A stretch of DNA of 64,000 nucleotides from Flavobacterium sp. ALD4 (GTDB lineage Bacteria > Bacteroidota > Bacteroidia > Flavobacteriales > Flavobacteriaceae), in the NCBI RefSeq assembly GCF_002836475.1, contig NZ_PJBJ01000022.1, positions 248,001-312,000 of the forward strand, given 5' to 3'. The position numbers and the translations under genes were made by a program. Of this stretch, positions 8,782-18,227 are shown piece by piece. The notes beneath the pieces were generated by a model. It was not told the origin of the DNA and made no database searches. It saw only the letters and a list, made by a program, of their open reading frames with translations. Numbering within the stretch: position 1 is the first letter of the stretch; every line of letters starts with the position of its first letter.

Positions 8782-10814
8782 TGAAGAAATTATTATTTAT
8801 CCTCATCACCTTTTTGGCTTTTGCCAATGTAAATGCTCAGATTCTAGATCCCGTAAAATGGACAACAAAAATTGAAAAAACATCAGACAACACCTATGTG
8901 TTGACTTTTGACGGAGTAATAGAAAAAGACTGGCATGTGTATTCCCAGTTTACTCCTGATGGTGGTCCGTTACCACTAGAAGTTATTTTTAAAAACCAAG
9001 AAGGGAATTTTAATCTGGTTGGTAAAGCGAAAGAAAGCAAAACTAAGACGGCTTATAATGATATTTTTGAAGTAAATGAAACGTATTTTCAAAGAAAAGC
9101 TCAAATTCAACAGATAGTTCATGTTACGAATCCGAAGGTTTCAACAATAGTAGCTGAGTTGAATTATCAGGTTTGTAAAGAAGTGTGCATCAATTTAGAG
9201 AAAAAATTTACCTTTTCCATACCCGGTGCGGCTGCGGTGATCGCGGTGCCAAAAGTAGCTGCTGCCGTTGCATCTGCTGTTGAAACAGATACGGTAAAAA
9301 TAGATTCATTGGCACCAAGTCTTGGTGCAAGCAATACTGTCATTGCCGATACTGAAAAAGTGGTGGCTGCAGTACCTAAATCAGCTACTCAAAGAGGATT
9401 GTGGTCTATCTTTTTTATTGCTTTTTTATCAGGGTTTGCTGCTTTACTTACTCCTTGTGTTTTTCCAATGATACCTATGACGGTTAGTTTTTTTACCAAG
9501 CAAAGTAAATCAAAAGCGAAAGGGATCAGAAATGCTATAATTTACGGGATTTCAATTATTGTTATTTATGTACTTCTTGGGTTTATAGTAACCTGGATTT
9601 TTGGTGCTGATGCGCTGAATGCATTAGCGACAAATGTGTGGTTTAATATTATTTTCTTTGTTTTACTAGTTGTTTTTGCCGCTTCATTTTTGGGTGCATT
9701 TGAAATTATGTTGCCCAATTCTTGGGCAAATAAAGTAGATAGCCAAGCCGATAGAGGAGGTATTATAGGAATTTTATTCATGGCATTGGCACTTGCAATT
9801 GTATCGTTCTCTTGTACGGGGCCGATAGTAGGTACGCTACTAGTGGAAGCTGCTTCCAAAGGGGGAATTGCTCCAATCATTGGGATGTTCGGTTTTTCAT
9901 TAGCATTAGCCTTACCATTTATGCTTTTCGCCATGTTTCCTGGATGGTTGCATTCATTACCAAAATCTGGCGGATGGTTGAATACGGTAAAAGTCGTTTT
10001 AGGATTTCTGGAATTGGCTTTAGCCTTTAAATTCTTATCAAATGCCGACTTGGTATTGCAATTGCATTTCTTGGAAAGAGAAGTATTCTTGGCTATTTGG
10101 ATTGCCATTTTTGGAACATTGGCCCTTTATTTATTCGGAAAAATTACGTTACCACATGATAGTCCATTGACACATATTTCAGTAGGACGTTTAATGATGG
10201 GATTGTTAGTCCTAACTTTTACGATATATCTAATTCCGGGACTTTGGGGAGCGCCGTTAAAAATTATTAGCGCTTTTCCACCTACAATGGAATACAGTGA
10301 AAGCCCTAATGGAGTAGGTGGCTCAGCAAGTAGCGTCGCGAATATCATTTTGCCGGAAGGTGCTAAAAGTGGCCCTCATGGGATAGTGGTTTTTGATGAT
10401 TATGAGAAAGGATTGGCTTATGCCAAAACAGTAAATAAACCAATTATGCTTGATTTCACGGGGTATGCCTGTGTTAATTGTAGAAAAATGGAAAATAATG
10501 TTTGGTCTGATGCTATGATTTTGCCCATTCTAAATAATGAAGTGGTGCTTATATCCTTATATGTTGATGACAAACGGGATTTGCCCAAAAGCGAACAGTT
10601 TATATCCAAAACGACGGGTTCTGAAATTGAAACAGTAGGAGATAAGTGGACTGATTTTATGATATCAAAATACAAAACCAATACACAGCCTTTATACGTT
10701 TTAACAGATTTAGATGGTAATAGCTTGAATAAAGAAAATCCAACCATAAGTTATGTGAGTATAGAAGAATATGGAATTTGGTTGAAATTAGGAATTTCAA
10801 ATTTCAAAAAATAA
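8781..10814 (+). CDS. dsbD: Thiol:disulfide interchange protein DsbD
   Basis: 677 residues. A signal peptide ends about residue 20 (VNAQ). The N-terminal periplasmic domain has the cysteine pair C132 and C136 ('QVCKEVC'). The central CcdA-like membrane domain (about residues 205-500) has C226 in 'LTPCVFPMIP' and C345 in 'SFSCTGPIVG'. The C-terminal thioredoxin domain has C564-V-N-C567. All six redox cysteines are therefore present. The protein carries electrons from cytosolic thioredoxin to the periplasm for disulfide isomerisation, cytochrome maturation or peroxide repair; the periplasmic-type MsrA/MsrB lipoproteins at 59730-60916 are plausible clients (inference). It is the last gene of the pabB-tilS-dsbD run, with a terminator at 10991. 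Confidence 0.93.
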   Translation: MKKLLFILITFLAFANVNAQILDPVKWTTKIEKTSDNTYVLTFDGVIEKDWHVYSQFTPDGGPLPLEVIFKNQEGNFNLVGKAKESKTKTAYNDIFEVNETYFQRKAQIQQIVHVTNPKVSTIVAELNYQVCKEVCINLEKKFTFSIPGAAAVIAVPKVAAAVASAVETDTVKIDSLAPSLGASNTVIADTEKVVAAVPKSATQRGLWSIFFIAFLSGFAALLTPCVFPMIPMTVSFFTKQSKSKAKGIRNAIIYGISIIVIYVLLGFIVTWIFGADALNALATNVWFNIIFFVLLVVFAASFLGAFEIMLPNSWANKVDSQADRGGIIGILFMALALAIVSFSCTGPIVGTLLVEAASKGGIAPIIGMFGFSLALALPFMLFAMFPGWLHSLPKSGGWLNTVKVVLGFLELALAFKFLSNADLVLQLHFLEREVFLAIWIAIFGTLALYLFGKITLPHDSPLTHISVGRLMMGLLVLTFTIYLIPGLWGAPLKIISAFPPTMEYSESPNGVGGSASSVANIILPEGAKSGPHGIVVFDDYEKGLAYAKTVNKPIMLDFTGYACVNCRKMENNVWSDAMILPILNNEVVLISLYVDDKRDLPKSEQFISKTTGSEIETVGDKWTDFMISKYKTNTQPLYVLTDLDGNSLNKENPTISYVSIEEYGIWLKLGISNFKK

Positions 10815-10990
10815 TACTATTTATATCTATTACGTAGTCTAAAGCTATACTAAATAAACTTATGTTTTAATCTAAATTGTTCTCGTATAATGTCGATAGC
10901 CTTTGTCGATTTAGGTATACTATGTAATAGTACAATAATCCCGAGAATTTCTGTAATGACTATAGAGATATACAATCGGTATAAAATAAA

Positions 10991-11026
10991 AAATCCCAAT
11001 CTGAAATTTAGATTGGGATTTTTTTT
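10991..11026. terminator. Bidirectional terminator between dsbD and amt
   Basis: Perfect 12-bp stem AAATCCCAATCT (10991-11002) / AGATTGGGATTT (11010-11021) followed by five more T. It lies between convergent genes ending at 10814 and 11054. The 175 bp before it hold no recognisable gene. Confidence 0.9.
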
Positions 11027-11053
11027 AGTTAGGTTTTCCTTACTACAAGTTTT

Positions 11054-12367
11054 TTATAAAAACTCTCCGTGTTGAGAGATGTCTAAACCTAACTCTTCTT
11101 TATCTTCACTCACCCTTAGTGGTGTGATTTTATTGACAATAAAGAATAAGAAATAAGATGCTGAAAAAGCAAACAGGGATACGATGATTAAAGCAGTAAG
11201 CTGATGAACAAATAAGGTAGTTTCACCAAATATAAGTCCCTGATCCGTAACCGCTGAATTTACTGCTTTAGAAGCAAAAACACCAGTCAATAACATACCT
11301 GTCATACCACCAACACCATGGCAAGCAAATACATCCAAGGCATCGTCGACTTTACCTTTTGGAAAGGTGCCTACTACAAGGTTACTAACAATACTACTGA
11401 ATATACCAATGAATATGGCGTGTGGCATACTTACGAATCCCGCCGCTGGAGTGATAGCTACTAATCCTACTACAGTACCAATGCAAGCTCCCATTGCTGA
11501 AAGTTTATGACCAAGAATCTTGTCTAAAAACACCCAAGCCATGCCGGCAGCGGCTGCGGCTGCGGTTGTTGTCCCGAGTGCTTGTACTGCTATTCCATTT
11601 GCTCCTAAAGCAGAGCCCGCATTGAATCCAAACCATCCAAACCATAATAAACCAGTTCCAAGCAATACGTAAGTAATACGTGCAGGATTTGATTTTTGAG
11701 CTTTTCTTTTTCCTAAAAACATTGCGCCAGCTAATGCTGCCCAACCAGCACTCATATGTACTACCGTCCCTCCAGCAAAATCCAGAACACCCATTTTGAA
11801 GAATAGTCCTTCCGGATGCCAAGTCATATGACATAAAGGAGCATAAATCAGTAGAATGAATAGAACCATGAATAGCAAATAGGCCCAAAAGCGAATTCTT
11901 TCAGCAAAAGCTCCGGTAATTAATGCAGGCGTAATTATTGCGAATTTTGCCTGAAATAAAGCGAATAGTAAAAATGGTACAGTTGGCGCTAAAGACCAAG
12001 CGGTATTTGTGCCAACACCTTGAAAAAACAGGTTGGGTAAAGGATTGCCGATAATACCTCCAATAGAAGGGCCAAAAGATAAACCAAATCCGATTACGAC
12101 CCAAAGGACCGTTACGATTATCATAGCCATGAAACTTTGTAACATCGTACTAATTACATTTTTTTTACCTACCATTCCACCATAAAAGAAGCCTAAGCCA
12201 GGGGTCATGATTAAAACAAGTGCCGTAGCAACTATCATCCAAGCGGTATCTCCCGTGTCGAATGCTACTGTCACAGCGGGGTCCGGATGTGCAGATAGAA
12301 TTGAAGTTGAAAATAAGGTCACTACTAAAAGGGATACTAATAGTATACTTAAAACGATTTTTCTCAT
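11054..12367 (-). CDS. amtB: Ammonium transporter (Amt family), copy 1
   Basis: The ATG at 12367 is chosen over the upstream ATG at 12415: it begins with a clear signal peptide (MRKIVLSIL... to about residue 30) and lies 23 bp from a -7 box. This gives 437 residues. Eleven membrane segments follow, with the Amt signature 'DFAGGTVVHMSAGWAALAGA' and the pore histidines in 'VVHMSAG' and 'DVFACHGVGG'. The trimeric channel imports ammonium. No P-II gene is adjacent, unlike the second transporter at 51052, so regulation may differ. The cytoplasmic tail ends 'EELGLDISQHGEFL', the conserved acidic tail that contacts P-II in many Amt proteins. Confidence 0.93.
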   Translation of the reverse strand: MRKIVLSILLVSLLVVTLFSTSILSAHPDPAVTVAFDTGDTAWMIVATALVLIMTPGLGFFYGGMVGKKNVISTMLQSFMAMIIVTVLWVVIGFGLSFGPSIGGIIGNPLPNLFFQGVGTNTAWSLAPTVPFLLFALFQAKFAIITPALITGAFAERIRFWAYLLFMVLFILLIYAPLCHMTWHPEGLFFKMGVLDFAGGTVVHMSAGWAALAGAMFLGKRKAQKSNPARITYVLLGTGLLWFGWFGFNAGSALGANGIAVQALGTTTAAAAAAGMAWVFLDKILGHKLSAMGACIGTVVGLVAITPAAGFVSMPHAIFIGIFSSIVSNLVVGTFPKGKVDDALDVFACHGVGGMTGMLLTGVFASKAVNSAVTDQGLIFGETTLFVHQLTALIIVSLFAFSASYFLFFIVNKITPLRVSEDKEELGLDISQHGEFL

Positions 12368-12389
12368 TTTTTTTTGAATTAAATTTTGA

Positions 12390-12397
12390 CAAAAATA
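12390..12397 (-). promoter_or_regulatory. -7 box TATTTTTG of amt copy 1
   Basis: On the minus strand TATTTTTG matches TAnnTTTG, 22 bp upstream of the ATG at 12367. It overlaps the longer open frame, which argues that the more upstream ATG at 12415 is not used. Confidence 0.55.
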
Positions 12398-12575
12398 CCA
12401 AATAATTTTAAGCACCCCATTAATACCGTAGTGATTCTGTTTATTTTTATTGTTTTTGTATTTTAACCCCTATTTTTTTACGGGTATTCTTGATTGTGTT
12501 GTCTAAAATAAGGATTTGCTAAAGTATTCGGAAATGAATCATATTCAACTCTGTTATTTTGACCTAAATCAAAAA

Positions 12576-12615
12576 AAAAACAGACAATTTACTACGGTGT
12601 AAATTGTCTGTTTTT
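12576..12615 (-). terminator. Terminator of the amidohydrolase pair
   Basis: A 17-bp stem, AAAAACAGACAATTT plus AC (12576-12592) pairing with GT plus AAATTGTCTGTTTTT (12599-12615), with a 6-base loop. On the minus strand it ends in a long T-run. It lies 30 bp after the stop at 12646 and upstream of the amt promoter. Confidence 0.9.
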
Positions 12616-12645
12616 AGAAGTAAAGACTTAGTCGTTGTAAGGCGA

Positions 12646-13950
12646 CTACTTTTGATTGTATTTTTCTTTATATCTTTTATTCAATACAGATTGATGAGTT
12701 TCAAGGCTTATCATTCTACCTTGAATAAAAGCATGTGATATTTTGTTAGTCCGCATGTCTAAGGCATCACCTGCTGACAGAAATAAAGTGGCATCTTTCC
12801 CTATTTCAAGTGTGCCACACTGAGCATCTATTCCTAAAATTTTAGCCGTATTGGAAGTGATTAATTGTAAAGCTTGCTCTTTGTCGAGACCGTAGGCGGC
12901 ACATGTACCAGCTAAAAATGGTAGGTTTCTTGTATTCATTCTTTCATGAGAACCGCTATTTTCCAATCCTACTAAAACTCCCTTATCTGTTAATAATTTT
13001 GCAGCTTTGTAAGGTAAATCGATATCGTCATCCGCATGTTCTGGCATTTCATGCACTCTTTTTAAAAGCACACCAATATTATTTTTTTGTAGTAATTCAG
13101 CAGTCTTGTACGCTTCGTATCCACCAACAATCACCATTTTTTTAATGCCATTGCTTTTAGCTAATTGAACTGCATCAATAATTTGTTTTTCTTCATTTGC
13201 ATTTATAAATAAAGTTTGAGAACCATCAAATAATCCTTTTGTTGCCTCAAAAATTAAATTTCTTTCTCTCACGTTATCTACTTGATATGCTTTTGCATTT
13301 GTCAAAAAAGTAAGTATTTCATTGATTTGAGTTTTGTACTCTTTATTTTCTTCGATACTTCCTGGTTCAAACCATGATCCACTTTTCTTATAGCTGGATG
13401 GAAAATTAAGGTGGATACCATCATTTTCTTTAATGATTGCGTCCTCCCAAGTCCAAGCGTCTAATTGAACTATAGATGATGTTCCTGATATGCGCCCTCC
13501 ACGAGGAGTAATTTGGGCAATTAAAACACCATTAGGTCGAACCGTTTCAATAACTTTTGATTCTGCATTGTAGGCTATAATACTTCTCACATTCGGATTT
13601 ATCTGCCCAATTTCATTTTCATCGTCTGATGATTTAACGGCATCAATTTCAACTAAACCTAATGTGGAATTTGGTGCTATGAAACCAGGATAAACTTCTT
13701 TGCCACTGCCATCGATAGTCATATCATAAGCACTTTTATCTATTCTAATTACTGTAGCATTTGCTATCATGGTAATTTTACCATCTTTAAAAGCTAAAGC
13801 GCTATTTTCAATAACTTGTCCGTTACCAATATGCGCTTTGGCATTTAGGATCAATATTGATTTTGATTGTTTTGGAGCAGGTGTTTGTTGCGCATTTGTA
13901 AATATTGATAAGCTTAATGCCAATACTAATATATATGTGTGTTTATTCAT
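12646..13950 (-). CDS. Secreted amidohydrolase-fold protein lacking the HxH motif
   Basis: Start at 13950, which opens onto a signal peptide (MNKHTYILVLALSLSIFTNA); the longer frame from 14001 would overlap the preceding gene. 434 residues. The fold is recognisable from 'ILNAKAHIGNGQVIENSALAFKDGKI' at the start and the closing 'TSNTAKILGIDAQCGTLEIGKDATLFL', as in the imidazolonepropionase/dihydroorotase-like superfamily. Where active members have D-x-H-x-H after 'GF', this protein reads 'GFIAPNSTLG', with Asn94 and Thr96 replacing the two His. A metal-dependent hydrolase reaction by the usual mechanism is therefore doubtful. It is the second gene of a two-gene unit, 43 bp behind the larger paralogue, and may act as its partner subunit (inference). 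Confidence 0.8.
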   Translation of the reverse strand: MNKHTYILVLALSLSIFTNAQQTPAPKQSKSILILNAKAHIGNGQVIENSALAFKDGKITMIANATVIRIDKSAYDMTIDGSGKEVYPGFIAPNSTLGLVEIDAVKSSDDENEIGQINPNVRSIIAYNAESKVIETVRPNGVLIAQITPRGGRISGTSSIVQLDAWTWEDAIIKENDGIHLNFPSSYKKSGSWFEPGSIEENKEYKTQINEILTFLTNAKAYQVDNVRERNLIFEATKGLFDGSQTLFINANEEKQIIDAVQLAKSNGIKKMVIVGGYEAYKTAELLQKNNIGVLLKRVHEMPEHADDDIDLPYKAAKLLTDKGVLVGLENSGSHERMNTRNLPFLAGTCAAYGLDKEQALQLITSNTAKILGIDAQCGTLEIGKDATLFLSAGDALDMRTNKISHAFIQGRMISLETHQSVLNKRYKEKYNQK

Positions 13951-13993
13951 TTGTCTAGAATTTATTGGGTAATTGTGATTTTTAGTGTTCAAT

Positions 13994-16987
13994 TTATTCA
14001 AGTTCTACACTATCACAATGGTATTCTTTTTTCTCTTTTCTTTTTGGTTCTTGAGTATTTGCACCTTTGTTTTTCTCTTGTAATAATTGACCGATTAATT
14101 CGTTTCGTTCTTGTGCAATTGCAACTCTTTGTTGCTCATCTTTTTGCGTATCGTAGTAAACAACTCCTTCAATAATTGTTTTTTCTACCTTTGCATAGAT
14201 AGACAATGGATTGTTGTTCCAAAGCACTATATCAGCGTCTTTGCCAACTTTTATACTTCCTACTTTATCATCAATATGTAATAATTTAGCTGGGTTAAGA
14301 GTCACGAATTTCCAAGCCTCTTCTTCAGAAATATCTCCATACTTTACCGCTTTGGCTGCTTCCTGATTTAATCTTCTTGACATTTCAGCATCGTCAGAAT
14401 TGTAGGCTACCACTAATCCGGCATTATGCATTATTGGTCCATTATAAGGAATTGCATCATTTACCTCAAATTTATAAGCCCACCAGTCTGAAAAAGTGGA
14501 AGCACCTACTCCGTGTTCTTTCATTTTGTCAGCTACCTTATAGCCTTCAAGAATATGAGTAAAAGTATTAACTCTGAAATTAAACTTTTCCGCAACGTTC
14601 ATCAACATTAGTATTTCTGATTGAATATAAGAGTGGCAACTGATAAAACGCTCTTTATTAAGTATTTCAGCTACTGTTTGTAAATCTAAATCTACTCTTG
14701 GAGCATTTGCTTTTCCTTTTTTCGAATTGTAATTTTTCCATGCTAGATCATATTCCTTGGCACGTTGAAAATAATCTGTAAATACTTGTTCAACACCCAT
14801 TCTTGTTTGAGGAAAACGAGTTGGGTTTATATTGCCCCAGTTCGATTGTTTTACATTTTCACCTAAGGCAAATTTGATGAATTTAGGTTGGTTTTTATAA
14901 AGCATTTCATCTGCAGCTTGTCCCCATTTCCATTTTACAATAGCAGATTGTCCACCGATAGGGTTTGCAGAACCATGTAGTAATTGTGAAGTAGTAACTC
15001 CACCAGCAAGTTCTCTATAAATATTAATATCTTCAGAATTAACAACATCTTGTATTGTAACTTCAGCACTTGAATTGTGCCCACCTTCATTTACACCATT
15101 TGAAATAGCAATATGAGAATGTTCATCAATAATTCCACTGGTCAAGTGCTTTCCTTTTGCATCAACTATTGTTGCAGAAGCATCAGAAATATTTTTACCG
15201 ATAGCGGATATTTTTCCATTCTTTACTAAAACGTCTGTTTCTTCAAGAATACCTTCTTTCTCATTTGTCCATACCGTAGCATTTTTAAATAGCAAAGTTT
15301 CTGCAGTTAATTGTTTTGCATTACCGAAAGCCACATTCGGAAAAGTGGTCGGCATTATTGTATTATTTTTTTGGACTTTTAGTGAATCTATGGGCTTAAC
15401 AAATGGAGCTGTTTTATTAGCTGACCATTTCACTTCGTTACCATTAAATAAAATTGCTTTTCCAGAAAGCGTTTTAATGTCCTCTATATACCCTATTAAT
15501 CTAGTAAATGTCGTTTGTGTAGAATCGGTTGACTTAAGCACATTTGAAATCCAATTATTGGAAATCGAAAGCTTAGAGCTTAACTTTTTAGAATCTGCAG
15601 TATTGACTTCAGATTTAAGAGTCGCTATTTCACCTGTAATTTTCCATTTGTATTTTTTACCGGCAATAGTTAAGTCATATTCTCCTCTAATATCTTTGAT
15701 ATCGATGTCATTTACGACATACTTGGACCCTTGAACCCAGTTTTCATAGATTCTGGTTTCCTCATTAAATATCTCACCTGAAGTGATAATAAAGTTGGCG
15801 TAATTTCCATTTTTTAAACTACCAATTTCATTGCTTTTTCCTAATAGTAAAGCAGGTACCGTTGTTAAAGCTTCTAATGCTTTTGTTTTGTCGAAACCAT
15901 ACTTTATAGCGCTAAGCAGATTTGTTCTAAAATCTTCTATTTTTTTTAATTTATCAGTAGTCAGTGCAAAAACGACCCCATTGTCTGTTAAAACTTTAAG
16001 ATTGGTAGGAGCTTGATTCCAAAAGCGTAAATCTGTCAATTCCATTTGGTTGGCTTGATTTGGATCAGATACGTCGTAAGCTTCAGGAAAATTTATTGGA
16101 ATAATAAATTGAGCATTAGTTTTTTTAATTTCTTCAATTCTTTCAAATTCATTTCCTATTCCCTTCATAATATAATTCAAACCGAATTCCTTAGCTATCT
16201 TTGAGGCTCGTAAACTATTTAGTTTATCTTCAGTAGCAAATATTTGAATCAGCTTCTCATTTTCTGACAAGGCGGCTAATGACAAATCCTTATTTTCAGA
16301 ATTCCCATTTTTATACCATTTCAAATCATGATTTACTTGTCTTAACAATGCCATCATTCCCATTAATGAACTTGGATACGCTTGGTTTGAAGTAACACTT
16401 CTCGTAAAACCAAAATGATTAGAAATTTTAGCAGTTAGTAATCGGTTGGTTTTATCGATGTTATTCAAAGCAATCAGTGAACCGGTACCTCTCGCGATAC
16501 CGTCTTGAAGATGCGTGCCTACTACACCAAATCCCGCTTTCAATAATTCTTCGGCTTTGGGTTGATCGTAGTTGAAATTGTCATAAGCATTCACTTCTGA
16601 ACGGATGTGCTCATTCCAGTAGTAGCCTTCTCGTTTCGTGTCATACGATTGACTTTGGCGATTACCTTCTGTTTTTTTAGGTTTATCCATTCCAAAACTA
16701 GTATACATATCAATAAAAGAAGGGTAAATGGATTTTCCTTCTAAGTTGACTGTAATCGTGTTTTTTGGGATGTTTACGGAATTTCCTGCGGCAATAACTT
16801 TTCCATTTTGAATAAGTAAAGTCCCTTTTTCAATTATTTGTGTCGGAGTTACAAAAATTTTGGCATTGATAAAAGCAGTATAATTGTTGTTTCTATTTTG
16901 GACACCTTCGTTATTAGGAAAGTATTCTTGAGCATTAATTTTTGGTATAAAAATTAATAAAAAGATAAGGGCAACTATTCTTTTCAT
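13994..16987 (-). CDS. Secreted double-module amidohydrolase
   Basis: The ATG at 16987 opens onto a signal peptide (to about residue 20, INAQ); the longer frame adds only a non-signal extension. 997 residues, about twice the usual length, because two amidohydrolase modules are joined. The N-terminal module (about 35-440) has lost the metal ligands: 'SFIDMYTSFGM' carries Tyr95 and Ser97 where His is expected. The C-terminal module (about 585-975) is intact: 'GIIDEHSHIAIS' (H623 and H625), 'SCHSY', 'THILEGY' and 'NSDDAEMSRR' supply His and Asp ligands. It probably hydrolyses an amide or peptide-like bond in the periplasm; the substrate is unknown. The sequence ends in a Lys-rich tail. It is the first gene of a unit with 12646-13950, downstream of the racemase operon but separated by a terminator. 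Confidence 0.85.
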   Translation of the reverse strand: MKRIVALIFLLIFIPKINAQEYFPNNEGVQNRNNNYTAFINAKIFVTPTQIIEKGTLLIQNGKVIAAGNSVNIPKNTITVNLEGKSIYPSFIDMYTSFGMDKPKKTEGNRQSQSYDTKREGYYWNEHIRSEVNAYDNFNYDQPKAEELLKAGFGVVGTHLQDGIARGTGSLIALNNIDKTNRLLTAKISNHFGFTRSVTSNQAYPSSLMGMMALLRQVNHDLKWYKNGNSENKDLSLAALSENEKLIQIFATEDKLNSLRASKIAKEFGLNYIMKGIGNEFERIEEIKKTNAQFIIPINFPEAYDVSDPNQANQMELTDLRFWNQAPTNLKVLTDNGVVFALTTDKLKKIEDFRTNLLSAIKYGFDKTKALEALTTVPALLLGKSNEIGSLKNGNYANFIITSGEIFNEETRIYENWVQGSKYVVNDIDIKDIRGEYDLTIAGKKYKWKITGEIATLKSEVNTADSKKLSSKLSISNNWISNVLKSTDSTQTTFTRLIGYIEDIKTLSGKAILFNGNEVKWSANKTAPFVKPIDSLKVQKNNTIMPTTFPNVAFGNAKQLTAETLLFKNATVWTNEKEGILEETDVLVKNGKISAIGKNISDASATIVDAKGKHLTSGIIDEHSHIAISNGVNEGGHNSSAEVTIQDVVNSEDINIYRELAGGVTTSQLLHGSANPIGGQSAIVKWKWGQAADEMLYKNQPKFIKFALGENVKQSNWGNINPTRFPQTRMGVEQVFTDYFQRAKEYDLAWKNYNSKKGKANAPRVDLDLQTVAEILNKERFISCHSYIQSEILMLMNVAEKFNFRVNTFTHILEGYKVADKMKEHGVGASTFSDWWAYKFEVNDAIPYNGPIMHNAGLVVAYNSDDAEMSRRLNQEAAKAVKYGDISEEEAWKFVTLNPAKLLHIDDKVGSIKVGKDADIVLWNNNPLSIYAKVEKTIIEGVVYYDTQKDEQQRVAIAQERNELIGQLLQEKNKGANTQEPKRKEKKEYHCDSVELE

Positions 16988-17100
16988 AGGTTTTTGGTTA
17001 GTTTTCGCTAAATGTATAGAATAATCATCTTTAAATGTTAAAAAAAATAACAATTAACATTTGTTCATTTGATGTAATTTGTGTGCGGCTTTTCGCAAAA

Positions 17101-17133
17101 AAAGGGCAGATAAATAATTTTTATCTACCCTTT
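17101..17133 (-). terminator. Terminator of the racemase operon
   Basis: Stem AAAGGG-AGATAA (17101-17106, 17108-17113) with TTATCT-CCCTTT (17121-17126, 17128-17133), one C/A mismatch. On the minus strand it is followed by a T-run (17096-17102). It lies 21 bp beyond the stop at 17154. Confidence 0.8.
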
Positions 17134-17153
17134 CACTAATTTAAAATCCTGTA

Positions 17154-18227
17154 TTAACCAATAGTCTTTTCAATATATTCTGAGTTTAATAGATATAACG
17201 CTGCCATATATTGAATCTTGAAAGATACTAAATCTCCTATTTTATAATTCTTTTTTGAGCTTGTGATATCAATGACTAACATATCAGAACTGGCATCGAC
17301 TATAGTAATATCAGTATCATCTGCTTCAATATATTGTGGTTGCATATCCAATAGTCCAATATCCAGAATCGCACGTAAAGAAGTGACTCCTAAATCGGCA
17401 TCATCCTCCATCACATAGGTGTTGCCGACGCCACTTTCTCCTAATTCACCTGTTGGAGTGTCCGGTTTTTCAGTAATTTCGATAATCTCCGAGTACAATT
17501 TCAAAACGTCATTGTGCATACCTTTTATGGTTTCGCCGGTGAACAGATCCTTACCAAAAAACAATGCTTCTCCAACTCTGAAATGATTCACAGCCATAGG
17601 ACGTGCATTTTTCAGCATCAAAGGGATAGCCACAGAAGTTCCGCCGGAAACCCATGGAATGTTAATATTAAATTTCGCTTCAATCAATTGTTTGTAGAGA
17701 CTAAGCTGAATTAGTTTGTCTTGAGTAGGCATTATCCCGCTCAAGCAATTAAGGTTGGTGCCTATACCGAGAATTTCAATATTAGGTAAACTTAGAATAC
17801 TACCGTAAAATTCAACTAGCTCTTCACCCATTACACCTTCACGCAAATCGCCCATCTCAATCATGATGATGACTTTATGTACTTTATTTTGTTTTAGTGC
17901 TTCTTCGGAAAGCATTTTTATAGTGTATATTTCAGTATTAAAACTTACATCCGCATAGTGTACAATCTTTTCAATACTTCGTTTAGCAGGTGGTTTGATA
18001 TAAACGGTTTGGATGGTGGGGTCTAAGTCCTTTATTTTTTTTAAGTTACTGATGCGGGAGTCATGCATTTCTTTTACCCCCAATGCGATAACTTCTTTCA
18101 AATATATTTTATTTCCGCAGAGAAGCTTTGTAACAACGCCCCATTCTATATTTCTGGATTCAAAAATGTTATTTAAGAAAGTGTAGTTCTCCTCTAATTT
18201 TTTTCTGTATAGTTTTACAAAGGCCAT
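17154..18227 (-). CDS. Alanine/ornithine racemase-family PLP enzyme
   Basis: 357 residues with an alanine-racemase-type TIM barrel at the N-terminus: 'WGVVTKLLCGN' carries the PLP lysine K34. Also typical of the YhfX/Orr branch are 'MHDSRISNLKKI', 'IMIEMGDLREGV' and 'GIGTNLNCLSG'. This branch includes ornithine racemase and differs from true Alr, which is encoded immediately upstream. The start overlaps the alr stop by one base, implying coupled translation. It would interconvert L- and D- forms of an amino acid, possibly one released by the M20 hydrolase in the same operon. The substrate is not determined. Confidence 0.85.
   Translation of the reverse strand: MAFVKLYRKKLEENYTFLNNIFESRNIEWGVVTKLLCGNKIYLKEVIALGVKEMHDSRISNLKKIKDLDPTIQTVYIKPPAKRSIEKIVHYADVSFNTEIYTIKMLSEEALKQNKVHKVIIMIEMGDLREGVMGEELVEFYGSILSLPNIEILGIGTNLNCLSGIMPTQDKLIQLSLYKQLIEAKFNINIPWVSGGTSVAIPLMLKNARPMAVNHFRVGEALFFGKDLFTGETIKGMHNDVLKLYSEIIEITEKPDTPTGELGESGVGNTYVMEDDADLGVTSLRAILDIGLLDMQPQYIEADDTDITIVDASSDMLVIDITSSKKNYKIGDLVSFKIQYMAALYLLNSEYIEKTIG

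Noticed and set aside
9566..10108. 180-codon minus-strand ORF inside dsbD
   Set aside because: Composition is that of an antisense shadow (Asn/Lys/Ala-rich), and dsbD is intact on the other strand.
11505..12401. Long alternative-frame ORFs inside the amt copy 1 gene
   Set aside because: They are shadows of the Amt coding sequence; their translations are Trp/Cys/Ser-rich with no family likeness.
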